Shown piece by piece: positions 1 to 6,357 of a DNA stretch of 9,711 nucleotides (within the stretch, counting starts at the first letter, position 1; each line of letters starts with the position of its first letter). The DNA lies in the NCBI GenBank assembly GCA_008501785.1, contig QQUD01000708.1, positions 1 through 9,711 on the forward strand, written 5' to 3'. The notes under the pieces were generated by a model. It was not told where the DNA came from and searched no databases. It saw only the letters and a list, made by a program, of their open reading frames with translations. A program made the position numbers and the translations under genes. The DNA is from Chloroflexota bacterium (GTDB taxonomy: Bacteria; Chloroflexota; Anaerolineae; Promineifilales; Promineifilaceae).

Positions 1-636
1 GAATATGCATCAGACCGCGCACGCAATATCTTAAAACCAATCTTGGAAGTATTGGCTGGTATTCCTACCGTTGTTTACGGCTACTTCGCCCTCACCTTCA
101 TGACACCCTTGCTGCGCAACATTTTTGGCGAAAACATCGTGCAAATTTTCAACACAATGTCGGCTGGTATCGTGGTTGGCATTTTGATTATCCCCATGGT
201 TAGCTCACTCAGTGAAGACGCACTCCACGCCGTTCCCAGAGGATTGCGTGAAGCAGCTTATGGCCTGGGAGCCACCAAGCTAGAAACATCATTAAAAATT
301 GTATTGCCTGGAGCACTATCTGGCATCACAGCCGCTTTTGTGATTGCTATTTCACGCGCCATTGGCGAAACCATGATTGTGGCCATTGCCGCCGGTGCTG
401 GACCAAAAAACTTCACATTCGGCGAAGACAGCCTCTTTGGTTTAATCTTAAACCCCTTTGTGGCCGCCGAGACAATGACAGGCCACATTGTGCGTATCAG
501 CGGTGGTGACTTGAGCTACGACTCCATCGACTATAACAGTATCTTTGCCATCGGCTTGATGCTATTTTTGATGACATTGGGTCTTAACATTCTGGCCCGT
601 CGTTTCGTGGCTCGTTTCCGTGAGGTGTACGAATGA
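1..636 (+). CDS. pstC: Phosphate ABC transporter permease PstC, 5' end outside the window
   Basis: Inner-membrane permease subunit that forms, with PstA, the channel of the PstSCAB phosphate importer. The frame is open from base 1 ([14 protein letters not shown]), so the gene enters from the left; the TTG at 43 is internal and is not the start. The 211 visible residues are the C-terminal two thirds of a protein usually about 300-320 aa. Recognisable parts are the PstC-type [14 protein letters not shown] segment just after the start of the visible region, the cytoplasmic EAA coupling loop beginning near visible residue 72 ([20 protein letters not shown]), and ISRAIGETM in the following helix. 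The protein ends in RFREVYE, typical of PstC. Its stop overlaps the pstA start as ATGA (633-636), implying translational coupling. Family identity is confident. What lies in the missing N-terminal part, including any inserted domain like that of PstA, cannot be seen. Confidence 0.96.
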   Translation, partial: EYASDRARNILKPILEVLAGIPTVVYGYFALTFMTPLLRNIFGENIVQIFNTMSAGIVVGILIIPMVSSLSEDALHAVPRGLREAAYGLGATKLETSLKIVLPGALSGITAAFVIAISRAIGETMIVAIAAGAGPKNFTFGEDSLFGLILNPFVAAETMTGHIVRISGGDLSYDSIDYNSIFAIGLMLFLMTLGLNILARRFVARFREVYE

Positions 637-2852
637 TTAATAACGAAAAAAACATCGGCTACCCCGAAGGTGATGCACTTGCGAGCCAAATCACCAATCG
701 GCATCGTCGCGGCAGCTTATGGCACTCGTTGTTCATTGCGGCCACGATTGTGGCGATCATGGCGCTGATGGCCCTGCTTTACAATGTGATTAACAGCGCA
801 TTTGGCCTTGTTGCTGTGCAAAATGAAGTTGAACCAGCCAGTCTGGTACTGGCAATCGAAGAAGAAAAGCTGCTGAATGCTGCCAACACTATCTCCAGTG
901 AAGATGATAATGAACTGGCAGCAGGCATCATTGCCGACCCCAACGCCATTGGCTTTTTCGGATACGCTTACTATCAGGAAAACAGCGATACGCTGAAAGT
1001 TATCAATGTGAATGGCGTGGAAGCAACTGCCGCAACCGTTGAAGACGGCAGCTACCCTTTAGCACGGCCGTTATACCTCTACACCACCGCTGACGTATTA
1101 GAAAGCAACCAGGCCGCTGGTGTATTTACCAACTATTACTTGACTCATGTTGCTGAAGAAGTTGAAGACGTCGGCTACTTTCCATCCAGTGCGGATTCCT
1201 TATCAGAAGCTCAAAACAACTGGGTTGCTGCCAGTGGGTTTGATTTGCAGCCTGGGCAATGGGCATCTATCAACCCAGACGGCATTTCTGGCAGCATCAC
1301 TATCGCTGGCAGTTCGACGGTATTCCCATTAACCGAACGAATGGTTAAACGAATTTCGGCAGACGGCTTTGCCGCCAATGTGAATGTACAAAGCATTGGT
1401 TCATCTGCAGGGATTCGCGCATTTTGTGTGGATGGCACGGCCGATATTGCCGCTGCCAGCCGCCCCATTACCCCAGGTGAATATGAAGCGTGTCGTGAAA
1501 ACGGCCGTCGTCCCGTAGAGTTACGAGTCGGCACAGATGCACTTGCCGTTGTGGTAAGCCAACAAAACGAATTTCTAACCAATGCCACGCAAGATGAATT
1601 GCGCCAGGTTTTCACGTCTGCTGCAGTCTGGTCTGATGTCAATACAAGTTGGCATAACCAGCCAGTTGTGCGCTTTATTCCTGGCGAAGATAGCGGTACG
1701 CTCGACTTTTTCACCGACAACGTGTTTGATGTCAAATTAAGCGAAGAACCGAAAGAAGTGTTGGTTGAAATTTTAGCCGCCAACATCTCAACCGGCTTGG
1801 GTCGACGCATGGAACGTGAACAGCGTTTTTATACTGACAGCCTCGTGTTTGAAGATGAAGCGACCTGGGCAGAAGTCTGTAGTGGCGAAGAGCCTCCTGA
1901 AGGCTGTACATTAACCGCTCGCACCCAGGAAGAAGTGCATACGCTCGTTGTCGAAGAAGTAATCGCGCCAGATGTAGTTGGCGTTTGGACACTGGTTGAC
2001 ACCATTTTCAACCGCAACGAGATTCTCGCACAGGTGGCTGTTGAGTTTCCAAATGCTGAACTTGAGTTCCGTTCCTGGACGACAGGGGAATTTTTAGTCA
2101 CGCCACAGTCTAGTACGCCAGAATTCGCTGGAGTCCGCACGGCTATTCTCGGTTCGATGTGGGTGATCTTGATTGTGATTGGCTTCTCCTTCCCCATCGG
2201 TGTTGGTGCAGCAATTTATTTGGAAGAATATGCGGTGGACAACGCAATTAACCGCATTATCCAGACGAATATCAACAATTTAGCAGGAGTTCCTTCTATT
2301 ATTTACGGCATGTTGGGGCTGGCTATCTTTGTGCGAGCGCTTGAGCCGCTGACCAGTGGCGCGTTTTTGCAGGCTGCGGGAGATACAACGACGGCAAACG
2401 GCCGTACCATCCTCTCTGCTGGCCTCACATTGGGCTTGCTGATTTTGCCGGTGATTATCATCGCTTCCCAAGAAGCGATTCGCGCTGTGCCCAACTCGAT
2501 GCGACAAGCTGGGATGGCGCTTGGTGCGACCAAATGGCAAACCATCTGGCATCATGTGCTCCCCAGCGCCCTACCCGGCATTTTGACAGGAACCATTCTG
2601 GCGATGTCGCGGGCTATCGGTGAAACAGCACCACTCGTTGTCGTTGGGGCATCTACCTTTATTGTGGTGGACCCAGATGGACCATTCGCAAAATTCACGA
2701 CGCTGCCGATTCAAATTTACCAGTGGACCTCTCGTCCACAGGAAGAGTTCCGCAACATTGCGGCAGCAGCCATTATCGTTCTACTTATTTTGTTATTAAC
2801 GCTGAACGCCTCAGCTATCTTTCTGCGTAATCGCTTTGCAAGGAGGGCATAA
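633..2852 (+). CDS. pstA: Phosphate ABC transporter permease PstA with an inserted, order-swapped PstS-like binding domain
   Basis: The protein has 739 residues against about 280-300 for ordinary PstA. Order seen: cytoplasmic N-terminus; one membrane helix (about 33-51); a very large extracytoplasmic region (about 52-499); then the MetI-like permease core (about 500-739) with [20 protein letters not shown], the EAA loop [15 protein letters not shown] beginning at residue 613, and [10 protein letters not shown]. The extracytoplasmic region carries a PstS C-terminal-like segment (about 86-184, IGFFGYAYY at 106-114, SYPLARPL at 140-147) followed by a PstS N-terminal-like segment (about 220-366, GSSTVFP at 226-232, [12 protein letters not shown] at 268-279, DSGT at 353-356). 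From about 369 to 499 comes a loop that I take to be native to long-loop PstA proteins ([23 protein letters not shown]). The permease identity is sure; the domain boundaries are estimates by eye. The start ATG overlaps the pstC stop; pstB follows after one base. Confidence 0.95.
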   Translation: MINNEKNIGYPEGDALASQITNRHRRGSLWHSLFIAATIVAIMALMALLYNVINSAFGLVAVQNEVEPASLVLAIEEEKLLNAANTISSEDDNELAAGIIADPNAIGFFGYAYYQENSDTLKVINVNGVEATAATVEDGSYPLARPLYLYTTADVLESNQAAGVFTNYYLTHVAEEVEDVGYFPSSADSLSEAQNNWVAASGFDLQPGQWASINPDGISGSITIAGSSTVFPLTERMVKRISADGFAANVNVQSIGSSAGIRAFCVDGTADIAAASRPITPGEYEACRENGRRPVELRVGTDALAVVVSQQNEFLTNATQDELRQVFTSAAVWSDVNTSWHNQPVVRFIPGEDSGTLDFFTDNVFDVKLSEEPKEVLVEILAANISTGLGRRMEREQRFYTDSLVFEDEATWAEVCSGEEPPEGCTLTARTQEEVHTLVVEEVIAPDVVGVWTLVDTIFNRNEILAQVAVEFPNAELEFRSWTTGEFLVTPQSSTPEFAGVRTAILGSMWVILIVIGFSFPIGVGAAIYLEEYAVDNAINRIIQTNINNLAGVPSIIYGMLGLAIFVRALEPLTSGAFLQAAGDTTTANGRTILSAGLTLGLLILPVIIIASQEAIRAVPNSMRQAGMALGATKWQTIWHHVLPSALPGILTGTILAMSRAIGETAPLVVVGASTFIVVDPDGPFAKFTTLPIQIYQWTSRPQEEFRNIAAAAIIVLLILLLTLNASAIFLRNRFARRA
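888..1730 (+). other. Region of pstA encoding two PstS-like half-domains in C-then-N order
   Basis: Residues about 86-184 ([32 protein letters not shown]) match what normally ends a PstS-type phosphate-binding protein. Residues about 220-366 ([47 protein letters not shown]) match what normally begins one. They are joined by a 35-residue linker rich in Ser, Asn and Gln (185-219). Together they contain approximately one full binding domain with its halves exchanged. By comparison with PstS, the phosphate contacts would be S228/T229, one of S257/S258, D271 and S354-G355-T356. Whether the halves fold on each other, pair with another protein, or are remnants of a tandem duplication is open. Confidence 0.75.
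2841..2846 (+). promoter_or_regulatory. Ribosome binding site of pstB
   Basis: AGGAGG lies 7 bases before the ATG at 2854, inside the last codons of pstA. It decides in favour of that ATG over an in-frame TTG at 2836, which would sit upstream of this site. Confidence 0.9.
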
Positions 2853-2853
2853 C

Positions 2854-3645
2854 ATGACACAATTTTCAAATGGTGCTGCAAAAGAATTGGCAGTTGAAGC
2901 ACGCAATATGCATGTATTTTACGGCAGCTTTCGTGCCGTCAAAGATATTTCGGTAAAAGTACAGCGTAACAATATTACCGCGCTCATTGGGCCATCCGGC
3001 TGCGGCAAAAGCACAGTCTTGCGGTCCTTCAATCGGATGAATGATCTGGTTTCAACCGCTCGTGTTGAAGGTGAGGTTTTATATCATGGCAACAACATTT
3101 ATGCCGATGAAGTTGACCCAGTAGAAATTCGGCGGCGCATTGGCATGGTTTTCCAAAAACCAAACCCCTTCCCCAAAACGATTTTTGAAAATGTCGCCTG
3201 GGGCGCTCGCATTAACAGCTACAAAGGCGCTATGAATGAACTCGTAGAAGCGTCTTTGCGGCAGGCCGCCCTTTGGGATGAGGTGAAAGATAAGCTAGAC
3301 GAAAGCGGCTATTCGCTCTCTGGTGGTCAGCAGCAGCGTTTGTGCATTGCGCGGACCATAGCTGTCAAACCAGAAATTATTTTAATGGATGAGCCAACTT
3401 CTGCACTGGACCCAGTGGCAACATTGCGGATTGAAGAGCTAATTCAAGAACTGAAAAAGAATTATACGATTATCATTGTGACCCATAATATGCAGCAAGC
3501 AGCTCGTGCGTCCGACTACACGGCATTCTTTAATATGGATACAGACCGGGCTGGTTATTTGGTAGAATTTGATGTGACCAATGAACTTTTCACAAATCCC
3601 AAAAATGAATTGACTGAGCAGTATATTACTGGTCGGTTTGGATAG
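2854..3645 (+). CDS. pstB: Phosphate ABC transporter ATP-binding protein PstB
   Basis: Cytoplasmic ATPase that drives phosphate import through PstC/PstA. The 263-residue length is normal for PstB. All nucleotide-binding motifs are intact: Walker [10 protein letters not shown] (46-54), with the PstB-typical [10 protein letters not shown] after it; Q-loop region [11 protein letters not shown], also PstB-typical; ABC signature LSGGQQQR (155-162); Walker B ILMDEP with catalytic E180; D-loop SALD; and H-loop H211 in VTHNMQQA. The ATG was chosen because a perfect AGGAGG precedes it by 7 bases. The pstA stop ends one base before it, and phoU starts 9 bases after the stop, so this is an operon gene. 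Nothing suggests loss of function. Confidence 0.98.
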   Translation: MTQFSNGAAKELAVEARNMHVFYGSFRAVKDISVKVQRNNITALIGPSGCGKSTVLRSFNRMNDLVSTARVEGEVLYHGNNIYADEVDPVEIRRRIGMVFQKPNPFPKTIFENVAWGARINSYKGAMNELVEASLRQAALWDEVKDKLDESGYSLSGGQQQRLCIARTIAVKPEIILMDEPTSALDPVATLRIEELIQELKKNYTIIIVTHNMQQAARASDYTAFFNMDTDRAGYLVEFDVTNELFTNPKNELTEQYITGRFG

Positions 3646-3654
3646 GATATTTTT

Positions 3655-4311
3655 ATGTTACGTGAATCTTTTGCTCAAGGATTACGACAATTACAAGATG
3701 AAATTTTGCGGATGGGGAGTGAAGTTGAAGATCATCTGATTGTGGTGACGGATGCATTTCGAAAAAGAGATATGCTGCGTTCACAGCGGATGATAAAGGC
3801 TGATGATTGGGTGAATGCACGCCGCATTGAAATTATGACGGCGTGCATGCAGATGATTGCCACGCAGCAGCCAACAGCCAGCGACATGCGTTTGATTGCC
3901 GCCACGATGGAAATTGTGGGAGAATTGGAACGTATTCACGATTATGTGAAAGGTATTGGCAAAATCAGCCTGATGATTAACGATGAAGCATTTCCAGACA
4001 ATTTAGCGATGTTAATGCCGGAAATGGCGGAAAAAGCGCGTTTCATGTTACATCGCGCCTTGGAAGCGTATTCCCGAACTGATGCAGCGCTGGCTCAGAA
4101 AATTCCAGCGGATGATAGTGCGGTTGATCAACTTTACAATCAAACGCATCGTGCTGTGATTGAGTATGTAATTGACAATCCTGAAAAAATGGAGAAGGCA
4201 CACCGCATTGAATGGGCAGCGCACAATTTAGAACGCTCGGCAGACCGTGTGATTAACATCTGTGAATGGGTAGTTTATATGGGGACGGGCAAGTTTGAAG
4301 AGATGAGTTAG
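3655..4311 (+). CDS. phoU: Phosphate signalling/transport regulator PhoU
   Basis: All-helical cytoplasmic protein of 218 residues, the usual PhoU size. In characterised bacteria it links the Pst transporter to a PhoR-type sensor kinase and restrains phosphate uptake. It contains the two PhoU three-helix repeats, each with the metal-binding ExxxD motif: E92-D96 in ELERIHDY and E193-D197 in NLERSADR. The first motif reads ERIHD where ERIGD is commoner, a mild variation. An AGGA that overlaps the pstB stop (3644-3647) serves as ribosome binding site 7 bases before the ATG. It is the last gene of the pst operon; a long inverted repeat follows 7 bases after its stop. No phoB/phoR pair lies in the window. 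Confidence 0.96.
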   Translation: MLRESFAQGLRQLQDEILRMGSEVEDHLIVVTDAFRKRDMLRSQRMIKADDWVNARRIEIMTACMQMIATQQPTASDMRLIAATMEIVGELERIHDYVKGIGKISLMINDEAFPDNLAMLMPEMAEKARFMLHRALEAYSRTDAALAQKIPADDSAVDQLYNQTHRAVIEYVIDNPEKMEKAHRIEWAAHNLERSADRVINICEWVVYMGTGKFEEMS

Positions 4312-4318
4312 GTCATTC

Positions 4319-4378
4319 GTAGGAGCGCACCCTTGTGGTCGCCCAAATTAGAGGGCGACCACAAGGGTGCATCCCTAC
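4319..4378. repeat. 26-base inverted repeat with 8-base loop after phoU
   Basis: Left arm 4319-4344 and right arm 4353-4378 pair at 23 of 26 positions, the three mismatches lying together near the outer ends. The core GCACCCTTGTGGTCGCCC is a perfect 18-bp stem; the loop is AAATTAGA. There is no T-run on either side, so it is not a classic intrinsic terminator, although such a strong hairpin could stabilise or end the pst mRNA. Its length, symmetry and GTAGG...CCTAC ends suggest an interspersed, REP- or MITE-like element present elsewhere in the genome. Confidence 0.85.
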
Positions 4379-4388
4379 TGATATTATT

Positions 4389-4426
4389 GACCGCTGTTAC
4401 GGCCGTTTTGCACCCGAACAGCGGTC
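4389..4426. repeat. 10-bp palindrome upstream of arsC
   Basis: GACCGCTGTT (4389-4398) and AACAGCGGTC (4417-4426) form a perfect stem with an 18-base loop that carries one ACGGCCGT. The right arm falls in the spacer of the proposed arsC promoter, so it could be an operator. As RNA it could instead be a weak terminator for readthrough from pst (TTGTATTAT follows). Both readings are inference. Confidence 0.6.
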
Positions 4427-4435
4427 TTGTATTAT
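4408..4435 (+). promoter_or_regulatory. Possible sigma70-type promoter of arsC
   Basis: TTGCAC (4408-4413), 16 bases, then TATTAT (4430-4435). Transcription would start near 4442, about 15 bases before the arsC ATG. The match is moderate and there is no experimental anchor. Confidence 0.4.
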
Positions 4436-4456
4436 CTACGCATGGGATTGACGATT

Positions 4457-4876
4457 ATGGAAAAGAAAAAAGTGTTGTTTTTGTGTACCGGCAACTCTTG
4501 CCGCAGCCATATGGCCGAAGGGTTAACGAATCATTTCTTGGGCAAAACGTGGGAAGCTGTATCGGCTGGGACTGCGCCTACCGGGTATGTGCATCCGCTG
4601 GCGATCAAAGCGTTGGCTGAGTTGGGCATTGATATTTCTGAGAATCAATCTCAATCAGCCAATGATTTTCGGGAGATGGCATTGGATGTGGTGGTGACGG
4701 TGTGTGATGATGCAGCAGAGAATTGTCCGCTGTGGTTGGGGCAAGGGAACGTGGTTCACATCAGTTTTCCAGACCCGGCCCATGCGACTGGCACAGAGGA
4801 TGAGCAGATGGTTGTTTTTCGTGAGGTGCGGGATGGGATTCGGGAGCGTGTTTTGACGTTTTTAGCGGAGGTGTGA
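4457..4876 (+). CDS. arsC: Thioredoxin-coupled arsenate reductase, low-molecular-weight phosphatase fold
   Basis: Cytoplasmic enzyme of 139 residues that reduces arsenate to arsenite, the form removed by arsenite efflux pumps. The phosphatase P-loop CTGNSCRS gives nucleophile C10 and R16 (C-x5-R). C83 and C90 in TVCDDAAENCP sit where the pI258-type ArsC has its redox pair C82/C89, and D106-P107 is the general-acid DP motif. This full set distinguishes it from plain tyrosine phosphatases and from glutaredoxin-linked ArsC. I chose the ATG at 4457 (GGGA 8 bases upstream); an in-frame ATG at 4442 has no visible ribosome site. The downstream lipoprotein starts directly after its stop. Its position behind pst-phoU fits the entry of arsenate through phosphate transporters. 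No arsR or arsenite pump gene is visible here. Confidence 0.93.
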   Translation: MEKKKVLFLCTGNSCRSHMAEGLTNHFLGKTWEAVSAGTAPTGYVHPLAIKALAELGIDISENQSQSANDFREMALDVVVTVCDDAAENCPLWLGQGNVVHISFPDPAHATGTEDEQMVVFREVRDGIRERVLTFLAEV

Positions 4877-6022
4877 TTGGACGCGGAAGAACGCGGAAAA
4901 ACGCGGAAAGAAATAAATAGGCATTGGATTAAATGTGTTCCTATTTTTTTACTCATATTTGTGGGAGGATGTACTGCACAACCATCTGAAGAATACGACC
5001 GTATTGCCTACCTCAATTGGGACGAAAACGGCCGTATTCAACTCTACGCCACCACTCTCACAAAAAACGAGCCTGAGCAGTTGACGAATGTTGAGGGCGA
5101 TGTTCACAGTTATGCTGCTGCGCCAGATGGGTCGCAGCTTGTGTATGTGATACGGTATGAAAACGGCCGTTCTGAACTCTGGCAGCTTAAATTAAACAAT
5201 CGCTTCTTTTCGGCCTCCCCCAAAAAACTGCTCACTTGCGAAAATGCACTGTGCAGCCAGCCGATATGGGCACCTGACAATCGCCGCATCATCTATGAAA
5301 AACGCGAACTGCTTGACGATGGAGGCTTAGGATTGCCTGTATTGTGGTGGCTAGATGTGAAAACGAGCGAAACGATTACGGTTCTTGAAGATGCGAAGCC
5401 ACCGAATCAAGCCGCTTCCATTTCGCCAAATGGGGAATGGCTGAGTTATGCGTCTCCGCCTGATGAGGGGATTGTTGTGTATGGACTAGAAAACGGCCGT
5501 TTCTTCTACACCGCCAGCTATCTCAACGTTTCTGCCGCATGGAACATAGACAGCACACAGCTAATCACCTCTGACTTCAACACAACCATTTTGCATGGAG
5601 ATGAAGGAGTTGAACACCTAGATCATACACATAATTCTGTACAATCCATTCACCTGTTTATTTCAGACATTGGTAGTGAGAATCGCCATCAGCTAACCGA
5701 AGGCATCAGCGTTGATGACGGCACACCAGTCTGGTCGCCTGATGGACAATGGATTGCGTTTGGGCGGAAGCTGATGTTCACAAACACCGGACGCCAGATT
5801 TGGCTGGTACGGTCAGATGGCAGTGAAGCAATTCCGTTGACAGATGATTTGATGGTGCATCATGGCAGTTTAAGTTGGGATAAAAACGGCCGTTTTCTCC
5901 TCTTCCAAAAATTCAACACCACCACCCCCGACACCTCACCCAGCATCCACACCATCGACATCGAAACCAAAACTCAGCAAGAAATCGTCCCGACTGGATT
6001 CCTACCATCTTGGATTCAATAA
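4877..6022 (+). CDS. Predicted lipoprotein with TolB/PD40-type beta-propeller repeats, function unknown
   Basis: The protein has 381 residues: a charged N-terminus, a hydrophobic stretch (about 18-31, VPIFLLIFVGG) and a lipobox ending in C32, so it is probably exported and lipid-anchored. The rest shows about six propeller-blade motifs: AAPDGSQLVYV (81-91), IWAPDNRRIIYE (130-141), SISPNGEWLSYAS (181-193), AWNIDSTQLITS (221-232), VWSPDGQWIAFGR (285-297) and LSWDKNGRFLLF (332-343), several followed by an ELW/QIWLV-type strand. No catalytic domain is seen; propellers of this type usually bind proteins or ligands. The start is TTG, directly abutting the arsC stop, with GGAGG 5 bases upstream inside arsC; no in-frame ATG exists before the signal peptide. 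The first codons lie in a 10-bp tandem repeat. Four ENGR/KNGR sites encode the ACGGCCGT palindrome. A link to arsenic or phosphate is not shown. Confidence 0.85.
   Translation: MDAEERGKTRKEINRHWIKCVPIFLLIFVGGCTAQPSEEYDRIAYLNWDENGRIQLYATTLTKNEPEQLTNVEGDVHSYAAAPDGSQLVYVIRYENGRSELWQLKLNNRFFSASPKKLLTCENALCSQPIWAPDNRRIIYEKRELLDDGGLGLPVLWWLDVKTSETITVLEDAKPPNQAASISPNGEWLSYASPPDEGIVVYGLENGRFFYTASYLNVSAAWNIDSTQLITSDFNTTILHGDEGVEHLDHTHNSVQSIHLFISDIGSENRHQLTEGISVDDGTPVWSPDGQWIAFGRKLMFTNTGRQIWLVRSDGSEAIPLTDDLMVHHGSLSWDKNGRFLLFQKFNTTTPDTSPSIHTIDIETKTQQEIVPTGFLPSWIQ
4881..4910 (+). repeat. Three tandem 10-bp units at the start of the lipoprotein gene
   Basis: ACGCGGAAGA, ACGCGGAAAA and ACGCGGAAAG follow each other exactly, differing only in the last three bases. 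They fall in codons 2-12, before the hydrophobic part of the signal peptide. As 10 is not a multiple of 3, a change in copy number would shift the reading frame. Confidence 0.9.
5025..5896. repeat. Cluster of four AACGGCCGT palindromes within the lipoprotein gene
   Basis: ACGGCCGT with at least AAA before it occurs at 5028-5035, 5163-5170, 5493-5500 and 5886-5893. All four read AAC GGC CGT (Asn-Gly-Arg) in frame. The best copy is a 14-base perfect palindrome, AAAACGGCCGTTTT (5883-5896). Seven more ACGGCCGT copies lie elsewhere in the window: 1064, 1501, 2398, 4399, 7078, 7468 and 9116. Confidence 0.9.
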
Positions 6023-6083
6023 TTGTGGGTGAATAGGTTTATTGGTAGTCTGGTATATTTCGTCACCACCAACCATTGCAATC

Positions 6084-6357
6084 GTCATTTCGAGTAGCCT
6101 ATGCCGGAAAGACCCAGAACAAAATAAGGAAGAAATTTGTCATGCAATTGTCATTCCGAGGTCTGCCGAGGAATCTTGCTTTGAGGCAGAGGGTTCTTGA
6201 CAGACACGAAGCAAGATTTCTCACTCCGAAGACTGCGTTCGAAATGACAACTTTCTTAGTAGAGCCTGTGCTGAGGCCCTGCGAAGTATCCTCCGAGAAA
6301 TTCCTTTTTGGTGCGGAGGAGAGGATTTCTCACTTTGAAGACTCCGTTCGAAATGAC
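6084..6357. repeat. Degenerate interspersed repeats (GTCATTTCGA family) between convergent genes
   Basis: This fills most of the 307-base gap 6023-6329 and runs into the next gene. Forward-facing ends GTCATTTCGA (6084) and GTCATTCCGA (6150) and reverse-facing ends TTCGAAATGAC (ending 6248 and 6357) bracket the sequence. The block 6150-6248 is an imperfect inverted repeat whose inner parts share AATCTTGC/GCAAGATT. The 34-base segments 6215-6248 and 6324-6357 are direct repeats differing at 3 positions. No transposase or credible protein is encoded, so it resembles a MITE or another non-coding interspersed element. It sits between two converging transcripts, where it may also act as a two-way terminator. 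The first 60 bases after the lipoprotein stop show nothing recognisable. Confidence 0.8.

Noticed and set aside
43..45. TTG at 43 as start of pstC
   Set aside because: The frame is open to base 1 and the residues before it ([12 protein letters not shown]) are conserved PstC sequence, so the gene is cut by the window edge.
1211..1810. 199-codon open frame on the minus strand inside pstA
   Set aside because: It lies wholly opposite the well-supported pstA gene; its product has no recognisable domain and a composition typical of an antisense shadow.
2836..2853. Upstream TTG start for pstB
   Set aside because: The AGGAGG at 2841 lies downstream of this TTG and at ideal distance from the ATG at 2854.
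4333..4620. 95-codon open frame across the hairpin and the start of arsC
   Set aside because: It begins in the inverted repeat and overlaps arsC in another frame; no ribosome site and no family resemblance.
6084..6357. CRISPR array
   Set aside because: Repeat units are few, in both orientations, unevenly spaced, and no spacer pattern or cas gene is present.
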